DNA from: Xenopus tropicalis
Lineage: Eukaryota; Chordata; Amphibia; Anura; Pipidae
Reading direction: 5' to 3'
Length of the DNA: 64,000 bases
Assembly: GCF_000004195.4 (NCBI RefSeq)
Contig: NC_030677.2
Coordinates: 103,328,329 to 103,392,328 of the forward strand
Below, piece by piece: positions 1 to 10,700 of this stretch. The position numbers and the translations under genes were made by a program. The notes under the pieces are model-generated. The model was given only the letters and a program-made list of their open reading frames with translations. It made no database searches and had not been told where the DNA came from. Numbering within the stretch: position 1 is the stretch's first letter; every line of letters starts with the position of its first letter.

Positions 1-41
1 ACTAAAAGTTAACTCAAAGGTGAACAACCCCTTTAAAAAAC
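1..41. repeat. End of an abundant Xenopus MITE
   Basis: The wording AGTTAACTCAAAGGTGAACA followed by ACCCCTTTAA matches the end of the repeat family also seen at 9690, 13560, 28265 and 51340. Only the terminus is in the window. Confidence 0.5.
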
Positions 42-904
42 AAATTGGATTAGAAGAAATGTTTTTTATATAGTTACTGGATTAATGTTCTTTTCTAACA
101 TTACTTTATGCCATAAAATGTATTGTTACACTACAGTGTATTGCAAAGTTACAGTATAAAATGTGTACAGAGACTCAAATATCATCAGCTTTATGCAAAC
201 ATATTTGCTTTATGCACTGTTTAGTGCATTACTTTATTAAGTACATTGTTGTGCAATCTCATACAAATAAGCCAAGATTTCTGCCCTGCCTAAGAATTCC
301 CCATCCTTCACGTCTTTCACTTGTTTAATATAGAGTCAACATGTTATGCAGCTCTTTTTGCAGGGACCACACAGGCCCCTAGGTTACCCAGTGTAGCCAT
401 ATTTAATGAGAAATCAAGGAAGACAATCACTTGCAGCATTATTGTTGGCCTTGGTAAGAGGTTTGGAATCATCCTCTAATTGATGTATAGCGCTGGACAT
501 AGGTACACTGGGTAGTTAAATAGACTTTCATGCCACACAAATGTCTTTCTTGTTAGGTCTGTCCCTAGAAGTGTATACTATCTGAAGGGTTAATGTAATA
601 AAAGTCTCAAAGTTTGCACTTGTTCTCATAACCTGAAGGTACCAATCAACTTCCATATAAAAATAGACATCTGGGAGCAGTGTGTTACTAGTGCAAACAC
701 TGGACTTTTTATTGCATTGGTCTCATGATTTTCTTGATTTTTTTGTTCACCTGTATGTGGCTGCTGTTTGACTGGAACTTAAATCATTTACAAACATGAT
801 GATTTATGTGCTGGTAAGGAGGTTTTTCTCATATGAGAAAAAAAGGTTATTATGGGGCAATGTTGCTAGTGCTGAAAGACTAACAATGGACCATAATTTA
901 AATC
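42..904. other. No gene recognised (intron or upstream of the B4GALT-family gene)
   Basis: AT-rich DNA with no exon-like open frame joined to good splice sites. A hydrophobic stretch after an ATG at 725 was checked and rejected. Presumably intron upstream of the stem exon. Confidence 0.5.
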
Positions 905-1635
905 AAATAGAGGTATGGATCTCTTCTAAAGAAAGCTCAGAAATACAGGAATGTCCTTTTTCATAGAATCTATTTTAAGCAAATAATTACATTTTTTTCA
1001 TTTTTTTTCTTTGTAATAAAAAAACAGAACCTTGTACTTGATCCTAACTAAGTTGCATAAAACCATATTGGTGACAAAACAATCCTTTTGGGTTTATTTA
1101 CTTTTAAAGGAGAAAGAAAGGTAAAAACTAAGTAAGCTTTATCAGAAAGGTTTATGTAAATACAGCCATAAGCACTTACAGTAATGCTGCACTGAGTCTC
1201 CTTTTTTGTAAACATGTTCTTCTGTGTTAGGCTTCCTCCTTTATTTCGGGGGCCAGAGTCTGCACAGCTCTCTCATCTCTCTTGCTCCCTCCATTAGAAT
1301 TCATAAAACTCACTCCCCCCTCCCTTAGGAATGTGTAATCTGAGCTATAGCTGCTAAGCTGCAAGCAGGAAGCTATGAAGACCAAGCTAAAATGTCAGAT
1401 GCAATCTTAAACAAACAGAGAAAGCTTATAGGGCTCTTTACTCAGGTATGATAATGTTTTCTGCAGAATAAATATAGCGTTTTAGGTGGCACTAATGTGC
1501 CAAAATGACTTTCCTTCTCCTTTAAATGTTACTAGTAGACTTTACGTATGGCGATCCGAATTACAGAAAAAAAAACTCCCCAGAAATCCCCAGGCAAACA
1601 TTCCAGCTATTAGTTCCTATACCCTGTATAACAAA
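905..1635 (+). repeat. CAGGTATGGGA-type MITE, split by a T2 MITE
   Basis: Bases 905-1103 match the left half of the family seen complete at 47947 (core: the stretch around ACCTTGTACTTGATCC). Bases 1526-1635 match its right half (GACGATCCGAATTACAG-like, then CCCCAGG). The halves are separated by the T2-type element at 1104-1525. Confidence 0.7.
1104..1525 (+). mobile_element. T2-type MITE (TTAA-flanked)
   Basis: Begins TTAAAGGAGAAAGAAAGG and ends CTTTCCTTCTCCTTTAA, fitting the TTAAAGGRR terminus described for Xenopus T2 MITEs with TTAA target sites. Related copies are at 27160 and 47651. It contains an exon-like ATG cassette at 1392-1445. Confidence 0.8.
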
Positions 1636-1671
1636 CCTTTTTGATACTGATTAAAAGTTCTTCCTTTTCAG

Positions 1672-1788
1672 CTGAGGCAATCAAATGCAAAAATGAATTA
1701 TTTCGTCTCATGAATAAATTAAGAAAGAGGGTTTCCTTAGATCAGGATGAAAACTTACCAAAATGTCCAGAGATTCCACCTGATTTAG
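1672..1788 (+). CDS. B4GALT-family exon: stem region
   Basis: 117 nt between a pyrimidine-rich acceptor (ttccttttcag) and a perfect gtaagt donor. It enters at codon position 2 and leaves after one base (phase 1). It encodes 38 full codons ending CPEIPPDL, and the split Gly joins GPLDIKF of the next exon. The Cys-Pro-Glu is the first conserved structural cysteine. As I recall it, mammalian B4GALT1 carries this segment on its large first exon, so here the stem is split off onto a separate exon. The upstream coding exon must lie outside the window. Confidence 0.85.
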
Positions 1789-4700
1789 GTAAGTGAAAGA
1801 AATAGCTTCAATGCAGTAAAATGCAGATTATAAATTAAAAACTGGTTTCTGTATGTTTATCATGCATAATGGCACATATATATTTTCATTCTCTTTATAA
1901 TTTTGCCCTAAAAGTATTAGCCCAATGCTTTTACATTACCTCTCAACCAATGTTCCTCTATGACGGGGATGCCATATTTGTACAGCAGCAGTCCATTAGC
2001 CAACTAAACTGGTAAAGGGGATGGAAGATTTAAGCTATGAGGTGAGACTGTCGAGGTTGGGGTTGTTTTCTCTGGAAAAGAGGCGCTTGTGAGGGGACAT
2101 GATTACTCTGTACAAGTACATTAGAGGGGATTATAGGCAGTTGGGGGATGTTCTTTTTTCCCATAAAAACGATCAACGCACCAGAGGCCACCCCTTTAGA
2201 TTAGAGGAAGCAGTGTAGGTGGTTTTTCACAGTGAGGACAGTGAGGTTGTTACTTCCTAGTAATGTTGTAATGACAGATTCTGTTAATGCTTTTAAGAGG
2301 TGTCTGGATTAGGGATGTAGCGAACATCTCCAAACATGTTCGCGGACCCGTTCGCGGACTTTCGGCAAAACTCGCGAATATTCGCGAACTTTGCGAACCC
2401 CATAGACTTCAATGGGAAGGCGAACTTTAAAACCTAGAAAAGCCATTTCTGGCCAGAAAACTGATTTTAAAGTTGTTTAAAGGGTGCCACGACCTGGACA
2501 GTGGCATGCAGGAGGGGGATCAAGGGCAAAAATTTATCTGAAAAATACTTTGTAAAAAAAACGCCAAAAAAAACGCCAAAAAATAACGCCAAAAAAACCC
2601 GCCAAAAAAAACCCGCAAGCTATTCCTATGTATACGCAAAGGCGAAAAACCGAAGCGAAAAAACGCGGCGGAAAAAACGAGGCGCAAAAAAAACCGCGGC
2701 GAACCCAAAATGGCGAACATCGCCAAAAGTTCGCGAATTTGCGGACTTGCGAACACCCGATGTTCGCACGAATTAGTTCGCCGGCGAACAGTTCGCTACA
2801 TCTCTAGTCTGGATGAGTTCTTGAACAAGCATAGCATCCAAGGCTATTGTGATACTAAAATCTACAGTTAGTATTACTGGTTGTATATATAGTTTATGTA
2901 TGTAAGTGTATAGATTGGTGTGTGCTGGGTTTACTTGGAAGGGTTGAACTTGATGGACTCTGGTTTTTTTTCAACCCTGTGTAACTATGTAATTAGCATT
3001 AGACACTATAACTGACAGGCTGAGAAGGTACAGTCAGGTCAGGTTGGTCAGGTTTTGAAACATCAAGTAACAATTTCTTACAAAAGCATCCCTATCAGTG
3101 AAAAATGATTTTCATGAGTCATTACAACAGTTTGGAGTGGTGTCACATGAAAAGTGGCTTAGGCAACATAAAGGGTCATTCTGACCCCTGATTCTAATTA
3201 ACTGTTTATTGGGGGTTTTTTAACTGAAAATATTTACAGTACAGTGTTTAATGGTGTAACCAGGACAGATTACAAAGAGCTTCAAACAGGTAGCTTTCAA
3301 CTGTCCATGATCAAAACAGAAGGAACGAAATGACAAAATGACAGCTTATTACTCCATGATAAACTTTTTCAGATCACTTTTGAATGGTTTATGTGGAAAA
3401 TCGGGTATAGTTCTAATAAGTACAAATTTCTGGGCTACCCTGATTGCAAACTGATTGTATTTAAATAAAGTACAATCAATTCTGTCTTTCTAGCATGAAT
3501 CGGGTAACTTTAGATCAGAGAGACAAAATATAACATACATAAGGGATTTTTATTTATAGATGCCATGGTTTTTACTGTTCATATGCTGTCTCGGCTGGTT
3601 CAGTCCCAATGTGCAAAGTGTACAGGCTAAATTTTGCTAATTTCTTGTGTTTTAAGTGGTCCTACAGTTACAGAAATATGGGCTTTATTTTTGTAGATCA
3701 AAGTTCCTCTTCTACAGTCTCCTTTTTGAAATTCTGTCATTCTTCATTCTGTTTCTGTAGCTTACGCTGGTGATGTTGCCCATAGTAATTAGATTTGAAT
3801 GGTCACCTATAAGTTAGAAAACAAAAGCAAACATCTGGTTGGATGCTATGGGCAACATCACCTGTAATATTGGCGTACACTATCCGTTACTTGCCAATAA
3901 ATTACTTTCCTATATTTTCACTGTCTCTTTAAAACTAGAACAATAAACCTTTTTATAATGTAACCTGAGGAGGTTGACAGAGAATCATCTTAATCTATTT
4001 ATAAAGAGCCAGCAAGTTACACAGAGCTTTACACTCATTATAAAGATAGGAGGTGACTCTTGTGTAATGCCCCTGTCCCAGCAGAACACAGTTACAGGTG
4101 CCCATTCAGACACTTTTGGCAATTTCTGCAGTGCACTAATATATGTGTACTAGACCTTTTACATTATATACAGTGCTTCAAATTTAGATGCAGCTAATCC
4201 TTGTCAGTTTGCTAAGGGCTCAGTTAGGTAAGAACCTAGTTAAGGGCTTATTAAAAATGAAACATGATACAGTCACTCTTTAATCTGACAACAAGCAAGC
4301 TGAGGTATCTGTGTTTCGTAATTATGATTATACCTTTAACCCCTGTTGGATTGCAAATTACATCAATTATAAAATGTCATACGTTTATACAAAACAATCT
4401 AACCACAAGTCAAATTTTACTATGTTACAGTATGTCCTATCCTTGGCAATTTTTTAATTGAACTTTTTCAATAGTTTTATGTAATGCAGGGAAGAAAACC
4501 CAATTTGGGTTCCAAAATTGGAAACTCGGCCACTGGATTTTGGGGTATTCCATAAAAATCACTGGTGTCTGCCACAGGACACACAGCATTTACATCTACC
4601 CTAAAACAATTACAGGGACTAGGAAGTTTGCTATCCATTTTAAGGCAAACCATCAATCTAATATCTTATATTTTTAGATACCTGTCTGTGTGGCCTAAGA

Positions 4701-7700
4701 TATGTGCAGAGGGGGGAGCAATTAGCTATAGTGAGGAATTCATCATAATGTTTAACGTCTTTAAACAATTATTTGCCCATGAGGTGTTAAAGCTCAGCAG
4801 AAGCACTGTGCCCTTCCAAAGCATATGCCCCAAAAATGAATGAGCGTTGCTTTACTGTATTTTGTATACTGTATTTTGTACTTTAACAGGTCCATTGGAT
4901 ATTAAGTTTGCGTATAATATGTCCCTCCTGAAGATCATTTCCCAAAATCCAAATTTACAACCCGGAGGACACAGCAGGCCCAAGTACTGTACAGCTCTGC
5001 AGAAGATTGCCATTATAATCCCATTCCGTAATCGAGAATCTCATCTCAGGACCTGGCTGTACTACATGCACCCATTCCTACAGCAGCAGCAGGCAGATTA
5101 TGGTGTATATGTGGTTGAACAGGTAACAAGCTAAAATATATAAATCATATGATAAGGCGCCTAGCATTAAATTTTGTTAAATTTTGAATGCACAAGGCAA
5201 TAATATCTATACCCTGTGATCATCTGGCTAGTTTAACAGTTCTATAAAAGTAATCACTATTTAAATATAAATGTGGGGCTGAAAAAGAGGACCAGGCAAG
5301 ATGTAGTAGTTCCACACCAGCAACACAAGAGAAAGGTCACATCTCTATTAAGGTCTAATATTTGTATAGTACCAAATAGGAGAGTCACTTGCAAAACAAA
5401 ATTCTCACTAAATGTATATACAAGCATGAGATTCGTTATACAGAAACCCATTACATTATCCAGGAAGTTCGGGAATTATAGAAAGGCCATCTCCCATAGA
5501 CTCCATTATAAGCAAATAATTCATATTTTTAAAAATGATTTTCTATTTCTCTGTAAATATGAAAAAAAGTACAGGTATGGGATCCCTTATCCAGAAACCC
5601 ATTATCCAGAAAGTTCCAAATTACAGAAAGGCCATCTCTCATAGACTCCATTATAAGTAGATAATTCTAGTTTTTAAAAATGATTTCCTTTTTCTCTGTA
5701 ATTATAAAACAGTACTTTGTACTTGATCCCAAGTAAGATATAATTAATCCTTATTGGGGGCAAGACAAGCCCATTGGGTTTATTCAACATTTAAATGATT
5801 TTTAGCAGACTTAAGTTATGGAGATACAAATTACAAAAAGATCCCTTATCCAGAAAACCCCAGGTCCCAAGCATTCTGGATAACAGGTCCCATAGCTGTA
5901 CTTTGTACTTGATCCAAAATAAGATATAATTAATCCTTATTGGAGGCAAACCAATCCCATTGGGTTGATTTCATGTTTAAATGATTTTTCAGTAGAGATC
6001 CAAATTATAGAAAGATAATTATTATTATAATTATTATTTGAAACACCCTAGGTCCTGAGCATTCTGGATAAAAGGTCCTATATCTGTACATATTTATAAA
6101 AACAAAAAAGGCTGTTGCACAAAAAAGGGTTTTATTCAGACATTGACATTTCAGCCCTCACAGGGCTAATTGCTAATGTGGTGCCGTTATTTAAAAAGGG
6201 ATCCCGTTCTCAGCCTGAAAACTATAGGCCTGTTAGTCTGACATCAGTAGTAGGAAAACTTTTGGAAGGGGTAATAAGGGATAGGGTACTTGAATACATT
6301 GCAGTTCACAATACTATTAGTTTGTGCCAGCATGGTTTTATGCGTAACAGATCTTGCCAGACTAATTTAGTTGCCTTTTATGAGGAGGTGAGTAGGAACC
6401 TTGATGCTGGAATGGCAGTTGATGTCATCTACTTGGACTTTGCTAAAGCGTTTGATACAGTACCTCACAGAAGGTTAATGATCAAATTAAGGAATATTGG
6501 CCTAGAACATAATATTTGTAATTGGATAGAGAACTGGCTGAAGGATAGAGTACAAAGAGTGGTTGTAAATGGAACATTTTCTAATTGGACCAGTGTGGTT
6601 AGTGGAGTACCGCAGGGGTCAGTCCTTGGGCCTTTGCTGTTTAACTTGTTTATTAATGACCTGGAGGTGGGCATAGACAGTATTGTTTCTATTTTTGCTG
6701 ATGACACTAAATTGTGCAAAACTATAAGTTCCATGCAGGATGCTGCCGCTTTGCAGAGCGATTTGACAAAATTAGATAACTGGGCAGCAAACTGGAAAAT
6801 GAGGTTCAATGTTGATAAGTGCAAAGTTATGCACTTTGGTAGAAATAATATAAACGCAAACTATCTACTGAATGGTAGTGTGTTGGGGGTTTCCTTAATG
6901 GAGAAGGATCTAGGGGTTTTTGTTGATAACAAGTTGTCTAATTCCAGGCAGTGTCATTCTGTGGCTACTAAAGCAAATAAAGTGCTGTCTTGTATAAAAA
7001 AGGGCATTGACTCAAGGGATGAGAACATAATTTTGCCCCTTTATAGGTCCCTGGTAAGGCCTCACCTTGAGTATGCAGTGCAGTTTTGGGCTCCAGTCCT
7101 TAAGAAGGATATTAATGAGCTGGAGAGAGTGCAGAGACGTGCAACTAAACTGGTTAAGGGGATGGAAGATTTAAACTATGAGGTTAGACTGTCGAGGTTG
7201 GGGTTGTTTTCTCTGGAAAAGAGGCGCTTGCGAGGGGACATGATTACTCTGTACAAGTACATTAGAGGGGATTATAAGCAGTTGGGGGATGTTCTTTTTT
7301 CCCATAAAAACAATCAACGCACCAGAGGTCACCCCTTTAGATTAGAGGAACGGAGCTTCCATTTGAAGCAGCGTAGGTGGTTTTTCACGGTGAGGGCAGT
7401 GAGGTTATGGAATGCCCTTCCTAGTGATGTGGTAATGGCAGATTCTGTTAATGCCTTTAAGAGGGGCCTGGATGAGTTCTTGATCAATCAGAATATCCAA
7501 GGCTATTGTGATACTAATATCTACAGTTAGTACTAGTGGTTGTATTTATAGTTTATGTATGTGAGTGTATAGATTGGTAGGTGTGGGTTAGGTGTGCTGG
7601 GTTTACTTGGATGGGTTGAACTTGATGGACACTGGTCTTTTTTCAACCCTATGTAACTATGTAACTATGTAACTATGTATTTATTATCTTGATTAAAAAG

Positions 7701-10700
7701 GCACACTACTGCCATTTGTTGGTATTGAGGTTTAAGGTGGCTTGTAACCAACACTGGTAAAATGATGAGGTTTCAGGCAAATAGACAGCATAACCAAGCT
7801 TCCCACTCTGAAAACCCCATGTCAATAGTTTCTCCTTTGCCACTATGTGGAACTATGGAATGGCACAATCTGATAAGACAGGGTGGGGGCATACAATTTT
7901 GGCATAAACAAATGGTAGATGTAAGCTTGGCACCTATAAACGTCTCTAGGAGTATGTTTTGTCCTTTGCCATAATATTCTTAAGAGAAGTTCTCCATTGC
8001 TATGGAATGGTGGTGGTTTTGTCCTTTTTCACAATGCACTGCTAACTAGTTCTCCAGGTTACAGTATGTAGTGATTGGAAGTAATTGGTCAAATGGCAGG
8101 TGTGTGATTTGGGGGTACACAAATTGCATAGTCAAACTCAGCACCCATAAAAGGAACATGTTTTGTGCTTAAACTGCTCAATAGTTTTGCTATACAATGG
8201 AATGGAGTAATCTGATTGGACAAATGGGCAGACATGTAATTTTTGCCCGTAAATGGATCGTAGAGAATTAAACTCAGCATGTAACATTTTGTTGCATTCC
8301 ATGTCTAAATTCATTATTTGTGGTAACATGAAATAACATATTAGATGGTGCCCTGGGTTATGCAGGGTGATACTATACAGGGGCTCCACATTTGCTTTTT
8401 AACTAAAAGTACCTGTTTATGGCCTTGGATGAGAGAATGATCCCTGAGAAGTTTTGTTGCATTTGACCACATCCCAACGCATAAAGTACACACAGTGTTG
8501 GACTGGGATCAGGGCCCATCAGAAAATCTCACCCCTGGGGTCCATTAAACACATAATTCTGCTGCGTCACAACCCCTGCTGTCATTGCTGCCCACCCAGC
8601 GCTACACAGACAAGCAGGGTCATATAAACAAGTTAAAAGAGAAGCTTCTGGCCCCAGAAAATGCATTAAACATGGGGCTAGTCATATTCTTCATTTCCCA
8701 GGGTGCCACAACCATGTGACTTGTGCTCTGATAAACTTCAGTCACACTTTACTGCTGCAAGTTGGAGTGATATCACCCCACTCCCTTCCCCCCCCAGCAG
8801 CCGATCAGCAGAACAATGGGAAGGTTCTCAATAGTAGTGATGAGTGAATGTGTCCTGTTTGGCTTTGCCGTAAAATGAGCAAAACTGCAGAAAAATTGGC
8901 AAAACTGCAAAAAATTTAGCTAGCGCTTGACTTTTTTGCTGTGACTGCAACTTTTTTTTTGTTGCGGCCGCTACTTTTTTTAATGCAACTTTTTCCTCAC
9001 TCAGCAAATTTTTATTGCAGTAATTTTTTCACAGCGAATCCATGCCTGGCGAAGAAAATTCGCTCATCACTACTAAATAGTAAGTCTATGAAGATTTTCA
9101 TTCATCCAGGTCATGGTATATCTAGTATAAATAAATTTGAAGCAACTGGACTTGTTTAGTAATCATTGAAGACGTTTCACTACTCATCCGAGCAGCTTCT
9201 TCAGTTCAACTGAAGGACAAAACCACCACCATTCCATAGCAATGGAGAACTTCTCTTAAGAATATTATGGCAAAGGACAAAACATACTCCTAGAGACGTT
9301 TATAGGTGCCAAGCTTACATCTACCATTTGTTTATGCCAAAATTGTATGCCCCCACCCTGTCTTATCAGATTGTGCCATTCCATAGTTCCACATAGTGGC
9401 AAAGGAGAAACTATTGACATGGGGTTTTCAGAGTGGGAAGCTTGGTTATGCTGTCTATTTGCCTGAAACCTCATCATTTTACCAGTGTTGGTTACAAGCC
9501 ACCTTAAACCTCAATACCAACAAATGGCAGTAGTGTGCCTTTTTAATCAAGATAATAAATAAAGAGCCCTGTGAGGGCTGAAATGTCAATGTCTGAATAA
9601 AATCCTTTTTTGTGCAAGAGCCTTTTTTGTTTTTATAAATATGTACAGATATAGGACCTTTTATCCAGAATGCTCAGGACCTAGGGTAGTTCTCCTTTAA
9701 ATCAATTTTTAGTGGGATGTAGACAGCGAAAGATGTAGACAGTGATAATTTGAAACGATTTGCAATTAGTCTTCACTTTTTATTTTTTTTGTGGTTTTTC
9801 AGTAATTTAGATTTTGTTTAAAAGCTCTCCAGTTTGGAATTTCAGCAGCTATCTAGTCGCTAGGGTATTGTTTGCCTTAGCAACCAGGCAGCGGTTTAAA
9901 TGACTGGAATTTGAATAGGAGAGTAACAAATAATAAGTAACAATAATAATAAAATTGTAATTGTTTTTGGCTGTCGGGGTCAGTGACCCCCATATTATAG
10001 CTGGACAGATGTATAAGTTAAAGTCAAATAATTCAAAAACTATAAAAAAATAATATATTAAAAGTTACCACTCTCCTAATTTAGGGAAACCTATTCATTG
10101 CATCTTGACTAATCAGATATCAACTTTCTTTATGCAGTATATTTCTTATTTTTCATATGTACCCGAACCATTTAGATTGTAAGCTCTTGCAAGTGAAGCC
10201 CTCTGATCCTATTCTTACTCTGTAACCCTTTTTTTGTTAAATTATTGTAAGACCTACTCTGTTCCTTACAGGGGCGTAACAGACCCTGTGGTTGCAGGGG
10301 GGCCCAGGAGTATAGGGGGCCAAATAAGGCCCTAATTATAGAGCAATTTCAATATATCTTGATAAAATAGGTCAACTATAGGTGCCCCAAAATAAATTTG
10401 CTGTTGGGCTTGTAACATCTAGTTACGCCACTTTAAATTAATGTTAAGTGCTGAAAAAATTGCTGACGCTATACAAATAGATGGCGATGAATAAATACAA
10501 AATTAGGAAATTTTTTAGAGCAATAAAACTGTCACCTAGGAAAACTGGCACATACTTACTATGCCCTGAATAGTTTGCCCTGAATATATAGATGTCACAT
10601 GAATTGCTGGCCTACAAGGTCAGTCACTTCTAGTATCATAATTGTGTCCTTATTATGTCCAGAATTTGAAGTCAGTGCTGCTGTTTTGTGGGGAGTGCCT

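Larger units (their letters stand above)
6045..9687. repeat. Large interrupted palindrome, arms about 470 bp
   Basis: Left arm (6045-6167 plus 7678-8026) is the near-exact reverse complement of the right arm (9213-9687). The same 70-codon open stretch appears at 7762-7974 on + and 9265-9477 on -. A CR1-like LINE sits inside the left arm only. The 1.2-kb spacer (8027-9212) carries a hAT MITE (8835-9072) and part of another element (9081-9212). Near identity over hundreds of bases suggests a recent inverted duplication or a foldback element. Confidence 0.88.

Noticed and set aside
725..813. Hydrophobic ATG stretch (MIFLIFLFTCMWLLF) as the missing transmembrane exon of the B4GALT-family gene, with a GTAAGG donor at 814
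   Set aside because: The frame hits TGA before the donor, and the phase needed to join the stem exon (one base left over) runs into a stop upstream.
2501..2776. Lys-rich 91-codon frame
   Set aside because: It lies wholly inside the hAT MITE and is an A-rich low-complexity by-product.
7762..7974. A conserved 70-residue protein, because an identical one occurs at 9265-9477 on the other strand
   Set aside because: The identity comes from the palindrome arms, not from selection on a protein.
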